Assembly (NCBI RefSeq): GCF_037974355.1
Contig: NZ_CP150235.1
Span: 62,001-126,000, forward strand
Length of the DNA stretch: 64,000 nt
Source of the DNA: Paenibacillus sp. FSL R5-0517
Lineage (GTDB): Bacteria > Bacillota > Bacilli > Paenibacillales > Paenibacillaceae
Direction of reading: 5' to 3'
The position numbers and the translations under genes were made by a program. The notes below the pieces were generated by a model, which worked only from the letters and a program-made list of their open reading frames with translations, searched no databases and was not told where the DNA came from. Of the stretch, positions 9,588-18,496 are shown piece by piece (the stretch's first letter is position 1; each line of letters begins with the position of its first letter).

Positions 9588-10538
9588 ATGACAAGACAGG
9601 AAAAAGGGTTGTGGACGGCTGTCATTGTCTTGACGCTGGGCATGCTGGTCATGGGTACGGTGATGGCTATGCATGGTCTCAGACAGGGCAAAGACGAGGC
9701 AGATGCATCCCATGATGCCAATACGGAAGAAGGAAGCACCGTAGCGACGATCAACGGAGAAGTTATCACGGATAAAGAGTGGACCGATGCGCTGAAAAGA
9801 CGTTACGGCAGTGAGTTATTACTCCAGATGTTAAACCGTAAAGCGGTATATGCCGAAGCAATTGAACGCAAGCTGATCGTCACTCCCCAAGAGATTGCAA
9901 GGGAGCTCGCGGCCGCGATGGATGGGTACGATTCGGAGAAAGCGTATTATGACGAAATGAAGTCTCAATTGGGCCTGTCGAAACAGGAGCTTGAATTGGA
10001 AGCCGGCTACAGGCTGCTGTTGGAGAAAATCGCAACGATCGGCATACAGATCAAGGATGCAGATATTGAGCATTACTGGACTGAACACCGTGAGGACTAC
10101 GTTTCCCCCGAGAAATATGACTTGTCCATTATCGTAGTGAAGGAAGAAGAGGAAGCCGATTCCTTACTGGATGCGTTGGAGAAGGGGGAAGACTTTGAAG
10201 AAGCTGCCCGCAGGCAATCGACAGACAGCTTCTCTCGTGATGCTGGTGGCAGGCTGGGCTGGATTGAGCGGAATGATCCATTCCAGTCCGAAGAAATTCT
10301 TCAACTCGCTGCCGGACTGGATATAGGTAATATTGGTGGTCCAGTTCAAGTGGAAGAGGGCTATGCGATTATCAGACTCAATGATAAAGAAGAACAACAG
10401 GTGCAATCGGCCGAAGAGGTCCGTGAGGAGATTCGAATGCAGCTGGCTCTGAGTCAGGCGGATCCCTTGCCACAGGTCGAACAAATGCTGCGTAACAAGT
10501 ATGAAGCCGTAATCCTGTCCGAGATTCCTGCCTCCTGA
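9588..10538 (+). CDS. yacD: Membrane-anchored PpiC-type peptidyl-prolyl isomerase (YacD/PrsA family)
   Basis: Predicted extracytoplasmic foldase helping secreted proteins fold at the membrane-wall interface. Residues about 8-30 form one hydrophobic anchor (LWTAVIVLTLGMLVMGTVMAM), followed by a SurA-N-like helical region with TINGEVIT, and then a parvulin domain from about residue 170 (YDLSIIVV... FEEAARRQSTDSFSRDAGGRLGW... GPVQVEEGYAIIRL). True PrsA is a lipoprotein, but no lipobox cysteine is present here, so it is anchored by an uncleaved segment or released. Position between hslO and cysK matches yacD of B. subtilis. Start ATG 9588 has only a weak GGGACGGGATG ribosome site. Confidence 0.88.
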   Translation: MTRQEKGLWTAVIVLTLGMLVMGTVMAMHGLRQGKDEADASHDANTEEGSTVATINGEVITDKEWTDALKRRYGSELLLQMLNRKAVYAEAIERKLIVTPQEIARELAAAMDGYDSEKAYYDEMKSQLGLSKQELELEAGYRLLLEKIATIGIQIKDADIEHYWTEHREDYVSPEKYDLSIIVVKEEEEADSLLDALEKGEDFEEAARRQSTDSFSRDAGGRLGWIERNDPFQSEEILQLAAGLDIGNIGGPVQVEEGYAIIRLNDKEEQQVQSAEEVREEIRMQLALSQADPLPQVEQMLRNKYEAVILSEIPAS

Positions 10539-10582
10539 AATTTTATGGGAATATGGTCTCGCTCTGCAGCATCTTGATAAAA

Positions 10583-10626
10583 ATACTCTGTCTGCGGTCT
10601 TAGGGCCGAAGGCAGAGTATTTTTTT
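10583..10626 (+). terminator. Intrinsic terminator after yacD
   Basis: ATACTCTG pairs with the CAGAGTAT half at the other end, the inner part continues with TCTGCGG/CCGAAGG pairing including wobbles, and a run of seven T follows. Confidence 0.85.
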
Positions 10627-10637
10627 GAGTACTCATA

Positions 10638-10666
10638 TTGACAATAAGGGTTAACGTTGATAAGAT
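10638..10666 (+). promoter_or_regulatory. Sigma-A promoter of cysK
   Basis: TTGACA at 10638-10643, 17 bp, TAAGAT at 10661-10666: near-consensus. Transcription would start near 10673, leaving a leader of about 210 nt before cysK. Confidence 0.8.
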
Positions 10667-10672
10667 GAAAAT

Positions 10673-10866
10673 AATAAATACCTACTCGTTTACTCGGATA
10701 TAAAAGCTTTACTTTTGAACAAAGAAACTTACGGAAACCTTCACCCTGTCTTGAAATATTAGCAGTAAGGGATGGGAGCAGCAGGATTTCCGCAGTTCTT
10801 CTATAACATCCCAGAGGCTATCGGCCGCACAAGTATAGTTAACAGGACTCAAGTTTTATTCATCCA
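10673..10866 (+). other. Long cysK leader without recognised riboswitch
   Basis: About 200 nt of untranslated leader. I looked for S-box (SAM-I) and T-box hallmarks and saw neither. ACTCG is repeated at the start (CTACTCG, TTTACTCGGATATAA), which could be part of a CymR-type operator in the early transcribed region, but this is a guess. The middle includes GGGATGGGAGCAGCAGGATT and no open reading frame with a ribosome site. Confidence 0.35.
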
Positions 10867-10883
10867 CTAAGGAGGGCATTCAT

Positions 10884-11822
10884 ATGGCTAAAGTAGTTAA
10901 TAACGTAACAGAACTCATCGGAGGTACTCCGCTTGTTCGTCTGAACCGTATCGTACCTGAAGGCAGTGCTGAAGTATTCGTGAAGCTGGAGTATCAGAAT
11001 CCAGGTTCAAGCGTGAAAGATCGTATCGCAATTAGCATTGTGGAAGAAGCGGAAAAAGAAGGCAAGTTGAAACCAGGTGATACCATTATCGAAGCAACAA
11101 GTGGTAACACGGGAATTGGACTCGCGATGGTGGCTGCAGCCAAAGGCTACAAGTCCGTTATTGTAATGCCTGAGACCATGAGCTTGGAGCGTCGCAACTT
11201 GCTTCGTGCGTACGGTGCTGAGCTTGTGCTTACACCTGGAGCTGAAGGTATGAACGGTGCTGTTAAAAAAGCCGAAGAACTGCTGAAAGAAAACCCATCC
11301 TATTTCATGGCTGAGCAATTTAAAAATAAAGCCAACGTGAAGATTCACCGTGAAACGACTGGCCCTGAAATTGTTGATGCAATCCAGTCTGTGGGCGGTA
11401 CGTTGGATGCGTTCATTGCCGGAATTGGTACAGGCGGAACAATTACAGGTACAGGCGAAGTGCTGAAAGAAGCTTTCCCTGGTATTAAAATTGTTGCAGT
11501 TGAGCCAGCAGCTTCGCCAATTCTCGCAGGCGGCAAACCAGGACCTCATAAGATCCAAGGAATTGGTGCCAACTTTATTCCTGAGATCCTCGACCAAGAA
11601 ATTTATGATGAGATCATCCACATTGAGAATGATGATGCATTCGAGACGGCTCGTCAGGTAGCGAAGGAAGAGGGCATCCTGTCCGGTATTTCTTCCGGTG
11701 CAGCGATCCGTGCAGGTCTCCAGGTTGCCAAACAGCTGGGTGCAGGCAAACGCGTTGTTGTAATCGTGCCAAGTAACGGTGAACGTTACCTCAGCACACC
11801 GCTTTACAACTTCGAAGGCTAA
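10884..11822 (+). CDS. cysK: Cysteine synthase A (O-acetylserine sulfhydrylase)
   Basis: PLP enzyme making L-cysteine from O-acetylserine and sulfide. The 312 residues are standard. The PLP lysine is in [11 protein letters not shown] (about residue 46), the substrate loop is [12 protein letters not shown], the phosphate-binding glycine loop is [12 protein letters not shown] near 178-189, and the C-terminal [10 protein letters not shown] contains the PLP-contacting serine. AAGGAGGGCATTCAT precedes ATG 10884. In B. subtilis CysK also acts as a partner of the repressor CymR; nothing in the window tests that. Followed by a terminator, so the folate operon downstream is separate or only partly co-transcribed. 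Confidence 0.97.
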   Translation: MAKVVNNVTELIGGTPLVRLNRIVPEGSAEVFVKLEYQNPGSSVKDRIAISIVEEAEKEGKLKPGDTIIEATSGNTGIGLAMVAAAKGYKSVIVMPETMSLERRNLLRAYGAELVLTPGAEGMNGAVKKAEELLKENPSYFMAEQFKNKANVKIHRETTGPEIVDAIQSVGGTLDAFIAGIGTGGTITGTGEVLKEAFPGIKIVAVEPAASPILAGGKPGPHKIQGIGANFIPEILDQEIYDEIIHIENDDAFETARQVAKEEGILSGISSGAAIRAGLQVAKQLGAGKRVVVIVPSNGERYLSTPLYNFEG

Positions 11823-11841
11823 ACCTACAAATGACAAAACC

Positions 11842-11879
11842 AATCCTCCTTGCCCGCTGACGGGTATGGAGGATTTTTG
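11842..11879 (+). terminator. Intrinsic terminator after cysK
   Basis: ATCCTCC pairs with GGAGGAT, an inner GCCCG pairs with CGGGT, and TTTTT follows. Confidence 0.85.
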
Positions 11880-11961
11880 GTGTAATGCTTTTAAAAGGAG
11901 CGGCGCTTTAGTATACTATCAGACAATAGAACTAGCGACAGATGGAGGGCGGCAAACCGCA

Positions 11962-13572
11962 ATGACACACCTGATGACAACATACGCCGACTGGATGGAG
12001 TGGGCTGAGCAAGGCTGGACCATGATGCCCTATATCACCAAGTCGGATGAGGGGCCGTATCATGGCGGTTTACCGTTATCTTGGGAGGCAGCCTGGGAAC
12101 AGGCGTCACCCTACGCAATGGTGTTGGAGAATGGCAAAGGCGGAAGATATACTTTTCTGGGACTAGACCCCGTTTCCGTTATTTCCGGGAAGGGTCAGGA
12201 AGCGGTTATTCGTGATGTACCGGAAGAAACCACCTCGATGGACAGCGGCAAGCCGCTTGATGTATTGAAGAGATGGACAGCCCCTTATCGTGCGCCTAAG
12301 GTTACTGGGGCTCCAGACTTTGGGGGTGGATACGCAGGTTATCTCAGCTATGATGTAGCGAGATCGTTGGAGAAGCTTCCAGCCTTGGCTGAAGATAACC
12401 CGGCTCTGCCGGATTATTGGTGGATGCGTTTTGAAGAAATATGGGCGTATGACCATCAGCAACAGGCACTTTTCTGCATGGTTCATCTGGCTGTAGAGCC
12501 TAATCCGAACGAAACCGATGTGCGTGGTCTATATGCAGTAGCCGAAGCGCGGGCGATAGCGATGCAGCAACGATGGCTTCATATAATGGGGGTTGCACAG
12601 GCCGAGGAACAAATGCAGGCACTGGAACGCCGCAACAAGCAGGTCAATCGTACACCGCAGCCTGAAGATGCGAACAGGGAATCCGAAGGGTGGGCAACCT
12701 CCTTCCCACAGGAGGAATTTGAACAGGCTGTACGCACAGTACAGGAATATATCAGACAGGGCGATGTGTTCCAGGTGAATCTGTCCTTGAGACAGGAAAA
12801 ACGGCTTCATTCGAGCGCTGAGCATATTTATGAATGGTTGCGCCTCGTGAATCCATCACCGTATATGGGTATGCTTCGTAGTCCAGATTTTCAACTGGTA
12901 AGCGGATCTCCCGAGCTGCTGGTCAAAGTGGAGAACGGGAAAGTCAGTGCACGTCCCATCGCAGGAACCCGAAGAAGGGGCCGTGATGAGGCAGAGGATA
13001 AGGCTATGGCGGATGAACTGCTGGGCAGTGAGAAGGAACGGGCGGAGCATATTATGCTCGTCGATCTGGAACGTAATGATATTGGACGGATTGCAGCCTA
13101 CGGTTCGGTTCATGTGCCTGAATTGATGACCATCGAGAAGTATTCCCATGTCATGCATCTCGTTTCCCAGGTGGAAGGCAGACTGGCAGAAGGGTTATCC
13201 GTATTTGATGTGATTGCTGCGACATTCCCGGGTGGAACGATTACCGGAGCGCCCAAAGTCCGCACCATGGAGATTATCGAGGAGCTTGAGCCTGTGCGTC
13301 GTGGACCTTATACGGGTTCCATCGGGTGGATGGATTACAGTGGAAATATGGAATTGAACATCGTCATTCGTACACTTGCCATTAAGGATGGTATTGGTTA
13401 TGTACAGGCCGGTGCAGGCATTGTCATTGATTCCGATCCATATCGGGAATACAAGGAATGTCGCAACAAGGCAAGGGCGATGATGAGAGCTGTGAATTAC
13501 AGCGAAGAGGCAGAAGCAAGCAGAGTTATGGAACAGGAACAAGTAGAGCGAGCCGAAGCCATTAAAAAATAA
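11962..13572 (+). CDS. pabB: Aminodeoxychorismate synthase component I
   Basis: PabB, with the glutaminase PabA, converts chorismate to 4-amino-4-deoxychorismate for p-aminobenzoate and folate. The 536-residue protein has an N-terminal TrpE/PabB domain (YTFLGLDPVSVISG, GGYAGYLSYD) and a C-terminal chorismate-binding domain: GDVFQVNLSLRQ, SGSPELLVKV, RPIAGTRRRGR, ERAEHIMLVDLERND, FPGGTITGAPKVRTMEII. A charged, probably flexible linker (about 210-235) separates the domains. The open frame extends upstream across the cysK terminator; ATG 11962 with GGAGGG 12 bases before is the likely start, though spacing is long. Could in principle be TrpE, but the fol/pab context points to PabB. Confidence 0.93.
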   Translation: MTHLMTTYADWMEWAEQGWTMMPYITKSDEGPYHGGLPLSWEAAWEQASPYAMVLENGKGGRYTFLGLDPVSVISGKGQEAVIRDVPEETTSMDSGKPLDVLKRWTAPYRAPKVTGAPDFGGGYAGYLSYDVARSLEKLPALAEDNPALPDYWWMRFEEIWAYDHQQQALFCMVHLAVEPNPNETDVRGLYAVAEARAIAMQQRWLHIMGVAQAEEQMQALERRNKQVNRTPQPEDANRESEGWATSFPQEEFEQAVRTVQEYIRQGDVFQVNLSLRQEKRLHSSAEHIYEWLRLVNPSPYMGMLRSPDFQLVSGSPELLVKVENGKVSARPIAGTRRRGRDEAEDKAMADELLGSEKERAEHIMLVDLERNDIGRIAAYGSVHVPELMTIEKYSHVMHLVSQVEGRLAEGLSVFDVIAATFPGGTITGAPKVRTMEIIEELEPVRRGPYTGSIGWMDYSGNMELNIVIRTLAIKDGIGYVQAGAGIVIDSDPYREYKECRNKARAMMRAVNYSEEAEASRVMEQEQVERAEAIKK

Positions 13573-13621
13573 AACGAAGCAACCGTCACTTGATTGACGG
13601 AAGATGAGGAGGAGCAGGCAT

Positions 13622-14197
13622 ATGATACTGGTTATCGATAATTACGATTCCTTCACGTACAACCTGGTTCAATATCTGGGTGAACTGGGTGAGACGGTGG
13701 AAGTTCGCCGCAACGACGAGATTGATTTGGCAGGCATAGAGACACTGGCACCTGATCATATTCTGATCTCTCCGGGTCCTTGTACACCGAATGAAGCAGG
13801 TATTAGCCTGGCAGTCATCGAGCATTTCAAGGGAAGCATTCCGATCTTTGGTGTATGTCTGGGGCATCAGTCCATTGGACAAGCGTTTGGGGGCAATGTC
13901 ATTCGTGCAGAGCGCATGATGCACGGCAAAACATCCGAGATGCACCATAATGGAACATCCGTATTTGCCGGATTGCCATCCCCGTTTACAGCTACCCGTT
14001 ATCACTCCCTCATTGTAGAGCGCAGCAGTCTGCCGGACTGCCTGGAGATTACAGCGGAGACAGCTGAAGGTGAAATTATGGGTTTGCGTCACAAAGAATA
14101 TGCGATTGAAGGGGTTCAATTCCACCCGGAATCCATTATTACAGACCATGGGCATCAGATGCTTCGCAACTTCCTGTCCCAACAGGTGAAGGTATAA
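13622..14197 (+). CDS. pabA: Aminodeoxychorismate/anthranilate synthase glutaminase component
   Basis: Class I glutamine amidotransferase that feeds ammonia to PabB. In Bacillus a single such subunit (PabA/TrpG) also serves anthranilate synthase TrpE, and no second copy is visible here. The protein has 191 residues: N-terminal [22 protein letters not shown], nucleophile cysteine in [16 protein letters not shown], and the His-Glu pair in [11 protein letters not shown] 13622 follows GAGGAGGAGC at normal spacing; an upstream in-frame ATG at 13604 overlaps the ribosome site and is rejected. One base separates its stop from pabC. Confidence 0.95.
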   Translation: MILVIDNYDSFTYNLVQYLGELGETVEVRRNDEIDLAGIETLAPDHILISPGPCTPNEAGISLAVIEHFKGSIPIFGVCLGHQSIGQAFGGNVIRAERMMHGKTSEMHHNGTSVFAGLPSPFTATRYHSLIVERSSLPDCLEITAETAEGEIMGLRHKEYAIEGVQFHPESIITDHGHQMLRNFLSQQVKV

Positions 14198-14198
14198 T

Positions 14199-15083
14199 AT
14201 GCAATATGCCGCGATAAACGGAGAGTTGGTCAATATGGCGGCAGCCGTGGTTCCTGTAACGGATCACGGCTTTTTGTACGGACTTGGATTGTTCGAGACG
14301 TTTCGGACCTATCGAGGCAGCCCTTTTCTGCTGGAACGGCATCTGGAGCGGATGGCTTCGGGGTGTGAAGAACTGGGCATTCCTTTTACAACGACCGCGG
14401 CAGAGGTGACAGATTGGATTCAACGTTTGATGCAGGCGAACGGACTTCAGGATGCATACGTCCGATACACGGTATCCGCAGGTGAAGCGCCGCTAGGTTT
14501 ACCTTCTGGTGATTATTCGAATCCAAATCATATTTTACTGGCAAAAGCATTACCTGAGCCCACTCCCTCTTTATATGAAAGTGGCAAAATGCTTCAAAGG
14601 TTGTCTACACCACGCAACACGCCCGAAGGTGAAGTCCGATTCAAGTCACTGCATTATATGAACAGCATTCTGGCGAAACGGGAGTTGAATGCGTATGGGC
14701 AGGATGCACAGAGTGCAGAAGGTCTACAATTAACCCGTGACGGGCATGTCGCTGAGGGTATTGTCAGCAATGTATTTTGGATACGGGAAAATGTGCTCTA
14801 CACGCCAGCACTCTCAACCGGCATCCTGCCTGGCATCACGAGAGCCGTGGTGCTTGAGATCGCCACGGAGCAAGGCATTCCTTGCATAGAAACGTTAGCT
14901 GCCTGGCAGGATCTCCTGCAAGCAGATGAAATATTTCTAACAGGCTCGGTTGCCGAACTGGTTCCGGTTACGACTCTGCGGGATCAGGACGGAGTCGTAA
15001 CGATAATCAGCAACGGACATATAGGCCCGGTTACAACAGTCCTTCTGGGTATGTACCGGCAGAAAGCGGGGTATACTTCATGA
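14199..15083 (+). CDS. pabC: 4-amino-4-deoxychorismate lyase
   Basis: PLP-dependent fold-type IV enzyme (branched-chain aminotransferase superfamily) releasing pyruvate from aminodeoxychorismate to give p-aminobenzoate. The 294-residue protein shows DHGFLYGLGLFETFR, LERHLERM, the catalytic lysine in VRFKSLHYMNSILAKREL, EGIVSNVFWIRE and STGILPGITRAVVLE. D-amino acid transaminases share this fold, but position between pabA and folP makes PabC the best call. It overlaps folP by 4 bp (ATGA), so the two are probably translationally coupled. Confidence 0.93.
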   Translation: MQYAAINGELVNMAAAVVPVTDHGFLYGLGLFETFRTYRGSPFLLERHLERMASGCEELGIPFTTTAAEVTDWIQRLMQANGLQDAYVRYTVSAGEAPLGLPSGDYSNPNHILLAKALPEPTPSLYESGKMLQRLSTPRNTPEGEVRFKSLHYMNSILAKRELNAYGQDAQSAEGLQLTRDGHVAEGIVSNVFWIRENVLYTPALSTGILPGITRAVVLEIATEQGIPCIETLAAWQDLLQADEIFLTGSVAELVPVTTLRDQDGVVTIISNGHIGPVTTVLLGMYRQKAGYTS

Positions 15084-15943
15084 CACTTACACCTGTCATC
15101 TATGAACGGAACTATGCATGGGGGCCAGCTGAGTTGAAGCTGGGTGCAAGAACACAGATTATGGGCATTCTTAACGTCACACCTGACTCATTCTCGGATG
15201 GTGGTCGGTATACCAACGTGGAGCGGGCGGTTGCTCATGCCATGCAGATGATGGAGGACGGGGCGGACCTGATTGATATCGGCGGGGAGTCCACACGGCC
15301 AGGTTCAAATGTAGTGGGCGCCGATGAAGAGCTGAGCCGGATCATTCCGGTTATCGAAGCATTGCATCAGCAAGCCCCGCACATTCCAATATCGGTAGAC
15401 ACGTATAAGGCCGATGTTGCGCGTCAAGCTATTCTAGCCGGTGCCCATATCATTAATGATGTGTGGGGTGCCAAGGCAGATCCAGATATGGCACGCACGG
15501 CAGCAGCACTGGGGTGTCCCGTTATTCTGATGCATAATCGACAGGAACGAAACTATACCGATTATTTGAGTGATGTCGTCAGCGATTTGCAGGAGAGCAT
15601 ACAGATTGCGCTGGGATCCGGTGTAAAAGCAGATCAGATTATCCTGGACCCGGGCATTGGTTTTGTGAAGGATCTCGCAGAAAATCTGAAGCTCATGTCA
15701 TCGCTCGGTTTACTCAATGAAATGGGTTATCCGGTTCTGCTAGCCACCTCACGCAAAAGATTCATCCAAAACACCCTGGATGTTGGTGCCGATGATGCGC
15801 TGGAAGGAACGGCTGCGACCGTTGCCTTCGGCATCGCCCAAGGCTGCCAGATGGTTCGGGTTCATGATGTGAAGTCGATTCGGCGGACGGCAGACATGTG
15901 TGATGCCATGTTATACGCTTCTCCAGGTATACGGAGGAAATAA
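15080..15943 (+). CDS. folP: Dihydropteroate synthase
   Basis: Joins p-aminobenzoate to 6-hydroxymethyl-dihydropterin pyrophosphate; the target of sulfonamides. The 287-residue TIM barrel carries the signature IMGILNVTPDSFSDGG near residue 30, GADLIDIGGESTRPGS near 70, and DPGIGFVKD and TSRKRF near the C-terminal half. It begins inside the end of pabC, with no separate leader. FolB begins 117 bp further on, past a hairpin, so a second start point or processing site could lie between them. Confidence 0.96.
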   Translation: MTLTPVIYERNYAWGPAELKLGARTQIMGILNVTPDSFSDGGRYTNVERAVAHAMQMMEDGADLIDIGGESTRPGSNVVGADEELSRIIPVIEALHQQAPHIPISVDTYKADVARQAILAGAHIINDVWGAKADPDMARTAAALGCPVILMHNRQERNYTDYLSDVVSDLQESIQIALGSGVKADQIILDPGIGFVKDLAENLKLMSSLGLLNEMGYPVLLATSRKRFIQNTLDVGADDALEGTAATVAFGIAQGCQMVRVHDVKSIRRTADMCDAMLYASPGIRRK

Positions 15944-15949
15944 TTCTGG

Positions 15950-15966
15950 CGGGTCAGAGTGACCCG
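15950..15966 (+). repeat. Perfect hairpin between folP and folB
   Basis: CGGGTCA-GAG-TGACCCG, a 7-bp stem with a 3-base loop and no T-run. In the only sizeable gap (116 bp) of the folate operon; it may stabilise or process the mRNA. Confidence 0.5.
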
Positions 15967-16059
15967 TCCAGTGGAAGCGCAGCGTTTTTATAAGGCGAAG
16001 CTAAGGAATAACTTCAAATAGATTAGAATTTCAATATATATAGAGGGCAGGCGGATCGT

Positions 16060-16422
16060 ATGGATAGAATGGTTATGCATCGCATGGAGTATTACGGATA
16101 TCACGGTGTATTTGCCGAGGAGCGGAAGCTAGGGGCACGTTACTATATTGATCTGGAGATTGACATGGACCTGAGTGAGGCTGGACGTAATGATGATCTG
16201 ACCAAAACGATCAATTATGCGGAGATCCATGAGCTGGTCAAACAGATTGTAGAGAATAAATCATTCCAGTTAATTGAAGCTTTGGGCGAACATATTGCAT
16301 CTTCTTTACTAGACACTTATACTATTATCAATGCATTGACAGTCAAGGTGACGAAGCCACATCCGCCATTCGATATTCATTTTGAGGGCGTAACGGTAGA
16401 GCTTCGCCGCACAAGAAAGTGA
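16060..16422 (+). CDS. folB: Dihydroneopterin aldolase
   Basis: Cleaves 7,8-dihydroneopterin to 6-hydroxymethyl-dihydropterin and glycolaldehyde. The 120-residue protein has the family pattern YYGYHGVFAEERKLGARYYIDLEID at the start, the D-L-T-K-T-I-NYAEIHELV core with the tyrosine and glutamate used in catalysis, LIEALGEHIA, and VKVTKPHPPF. ATG 16060 follows AGAGGGCAGGCGG. Next gene folK begins after 9 bp, giving the pathway order FolP-FolB-FolK seen in B. subtilis. Confidence 0.94.
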   Translation: MDRMVMHRMEYYGYHGVFAEERKLGARYYIDLEIDMDLSEAGRNDDLTKTINYAEIHELVKQIVENKSFQLIEALGEHIASSLLDTYTIINALTVKVTKPHPPFDIHFEGVTVELRRTRK

Positions 16423-16431
16423 GAACCGATC

Positions 16432-16980
16432 ATGATTGTACATTCGACCTCTGAATCTTCAGAGGCTTATATTGCTTTAGGGGCCAATTTGGGTGACCGG
16501 GAAGAGACGTTGCTTGAGGCGTTGTCTTTGCTCGATGAACACCCTCATATATCCGTTCTGCGTTGTTCTTCGCTATATGAGACGGAACCTGTAGGGTATG
16601 TAGATCAGCCTGTGTTTCTGAATATGGCAGTCGCCGTACAGGTGATGCTGACACCGGAGCAGTTGCTTACGGAATTACTGGATATCGAGAACCGGCTTGG
16701 ACGTGTTCGTGATATTCGCTGGGGACCGCGCACCGTTGATCTGGATCTGCTCTGGATGCAGGGTGAGACGCGAGATACCGAATTGCTCCAATTGCCTCAT
16801 CCCCGTATGGGCGAACGGGCTTTTGTACTGGTGCCACTGTCGGATATCGTACCCGAGGACGAGGTTTCAGGTTTGTATACCTTTGTACAATCATCGTTGT
16901 CTGTACTGGATGGAAAGGATGGAATACAGCTTTGGAAAACATGCAATTGGCCAATCGAATCCGGGCATTCCGGAAGCTGA
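16432..16980 (+). CDS. folK: 2-amino-4-hydroxy-6-hydroxymethyldihydropteridine pyrophosphokinase
   Basis: HPPK transfers pyrophosphate from ATP to hydroxymethyl-dihydropterin, producing the FolP substrate. Signatures in the 182 residues are AYIALGANLGDRE (residues about 11-24), LYETEPVGY, the HPPK motif RWGPRTVDLDLLW with metal-binding aspartates, and LPHPRMGERAFVLVPL. About 10 extra residues precede the usual first strand. The 3' end overlaps the start of yazB by about 49 bp in another frame, an unusually long overlap. Confidence 0.95.
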   Translation: MIVHSTSESSEAYIALGANLGDREETLLEALSLLDEHPHISVLRCSSLYETEPVGYVDQPVFLNMAVAVQVMLTPEQLLTELLDIENRLGRVRDIRWGPRTVDLDLLWMQGETRDTELLQLPHPRMGERAFVLVPLSDIVPEDEVSGLYTFVQSSLSVLDGKDGIQLWKTCNWPIESGHSGS

Positions 16981-17135
16981 AAGGTTTAACACAACATGAA
17001 CTTGCTGCCGAGACCGGCATCTCGCTGGCCATTCTGGGAACCATTGAGCGGGGGAACCGTAAGGTATCACAGCAAGAACTGGATCGAATTGCTGGTGTGC
17101 TGGCAATCAGTATCGAGGAGTTGCAGGGTAACTAG
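16932..17135 (+). CDS. yazB: Small XRE-family helix-turn-helix protein (YazB-like)
   Basis: A 67-residue single-domain DNA-binding protein: RIRAFRKLKGLTQHELAAETGISLAILGTIERGNRKVS is a textbook Cro/CI helix-turn-helix, and ELDRIAGVLAISIEEL completes the fold; nothing else is attached. The frame opens at TTG 16932; ATG 16941 three codons later is an equally plausible start, and both lie inside folK. B. subtilis has a protein of this size (YazB) at the same place, between folK and dusB, of unknown function. Conserved position suggests a role tied to folate or tRNA-modification genes, or autoregulation, but no target site is evident. Confidence 0.85.
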   Translation: MENMQLANRIRAFRKLKGLTQHELAAETGISLAILGTIERGNRKVSQQELDRIAGVLAISIEELQGN

Positions 17136-17231
17136 GACCGTTTCGGTTTCGTCATGCTATAACAATAGAGATATCGATCGAACCATAATCGTTGATTTAT
17201 TTAGAATTGTAAAAGGAGTGAAACGACTACC

Positions 17232-18251
17232 GTGCTTAACATTGGTGGCATTGAAATGAAAAATCAGGTCGTACTTGCGCCGATGGCTGGCGTATGTAAT
17301 CCGGCTTTTCGATTAATCGCAAAAGAATTCGGAACAGGCCTCGTATGTGCGGAGATGGTGAGTGGCAAAGCCATTGTCCATGGCAACCAGCGTACACGGG
17401 AGATGTTGTTTGTAGATGAGCGTGAGAAACCGCTGAGCCTTCAGATTTTTGGAGGAGATCGTGATTCCCTCATAGAAGCAGCCAAGATTGTGGACAAGGA
17501 AACGAATGCAGACATCATCGACATTAATATGGGATGCCCTGTGCCTAAGGTAACAAAATGTGATGCAGGTGCACGTTGGTTGCTTGATCCGAACAAGATC
17601 TATGAGATGGTATCCGCTGTAGTAGATGCGGTTGAGAAGCCGGTAACGGTCAAGATGCGTATTGGCTGGGATAACGAGCATATCTTCGCGGTTGAGAATG
17701 CGCTCGCGGTTGAACGTGCAGGCGGACAGGCGGTAAGTGTACACGGCCGAACACGAGAGCAACTCTATACAGGCACTGCTGACTGGTCACACATCAAAGA
17801 TGTTAAAGAGGCTGTCTCTATTCCGGTGATCGGCAACGGTGATGTCCATACACCAGAGGACGCACGCCGTATGCTGGATGAAACGGGCTGTGACGGGGTT
17901 ATGATTGGTCGTGCCGCGCTGGGAAACCCATGGATGCTGTATCGTACCATTCAATACTTAAGCACGGGGGAATTGCTTCCTGACCCGAATGGCGAAGAGA
18001 AGATCCGTGTTGCCATCCTGCATATGGATCGTCTGATTGCATTGAAGAATGAGACAGTTGCCGTACGCGAGATGCGTAAACATCTGGCTTGGTATCTGAA
18101 AGGCTTGAAAGGATCTGCCCGTATCAAGGATGTTATTATGGAAGGCACCAAGCGGGATGAGATGGTACAGATTCTGGAGAACTTTGTGAGTCAGTTGAAA
18201 AGTGAAGGTAATTTGGAGTCAGAACCGGTGATTGCCGGAAGTGCATCATAA
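17232..18251 (+). CDS. dusB: tRNA-dihydrouridine synthase B
   Basis: FMN enzyme reducing specific uridines in tRNA to dihydrouridine. The 339 residues include [17 protein letters not shown] (FMN-binding N-end), the active-site [17 protein letters not shown] with the catalytic cysteine near residue 100, [36 protein letters not shown] and [13 protein letters not shown]. The C-terminal helical tRNA-binding domain is complete. GTG 17232 follows AAAAGGAGTGAAAC; spacing favours it over the next ATG. Corresponds to yacF of B. subtilis, downstream of yazB. Confidence 0.95.
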   Translation: MLNIGGIEMKNQVVLAPMAGVCNPAFRLIAKEFGTGLVCAEMVSGKAIVHGNQRTREMLFVDEREKPLSLQIFGGDRDSLIEAAKIVDKETNADIIDINMGCPVPKVTKCDAGARWLLDPNKIYEMVSAVVDAVEKPVTVKMRIGWDNEHIFAVENALAVERAGGQAVSVHGRTREQLYTGTADWSHIKDVKEAVSIPVIGNGDVHTPEDARRMLDETGCDGVMIGRAALGNPWMLYRTIQYLSTGELLPDPNGEEKIRVAILHMDRLIALKNETVAVREMRKHLAWYLKGLKGSARIKDVIMEGTKRDEMVQILENFVSQLKSEGNLESEPVIAGSAS

Positions 18252-18291
18252 TTAAGTCTGTAAAACGTTTACAGCTACAGATGACGTAACA

Positions 18292-18320
18292 TTGACTTTT
18301 CGAGATCGTTCCCCTATACT
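18292..18320 (+). promoter_or_regulatory. Sigma-A promoter of greA
   Basis: TTGACT at 18292-18297, 17 bp, TATACT at 18315-18320. The greA leader that follows is about 170 nt and contains an AGGAGG at about 18368 not followed by ATG, plus a 7-codon ATG reading frame at 18413-18436. Confidence 0.75.
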
Positions 18321-18496
18321 TTCACAGTATAAATTCGCCATGTGCGTTAATTAAAGGCTAGTCATCAGGAGGAATATTCTATTTCTCTGGAGAACTTCAT
18401 ATAGTTTTGAAGATGTATGCGGGCGGAGCTATGTAATTACCACTGATTCCGTTGCCGTACAATCAAATTATTCCCATGACAGGAGAATCGGTTGAG

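Noticed and set aside
11007..11843. 278-codon minus-strand open frame across cysK
   Set aside because: Exact shadow of cysK, no ribosome site, residue composition unlike a real protein; same for the long minus frames at 13586-14233 and 36614-37477.
18258..18274. cre-like palindrome CTGTAAAACGTTTACAG between dusB and greA
   Set aside because: One extra base breaks the cre spacing and no catabolic gene is nearby; more likely a hairpin after dusB.
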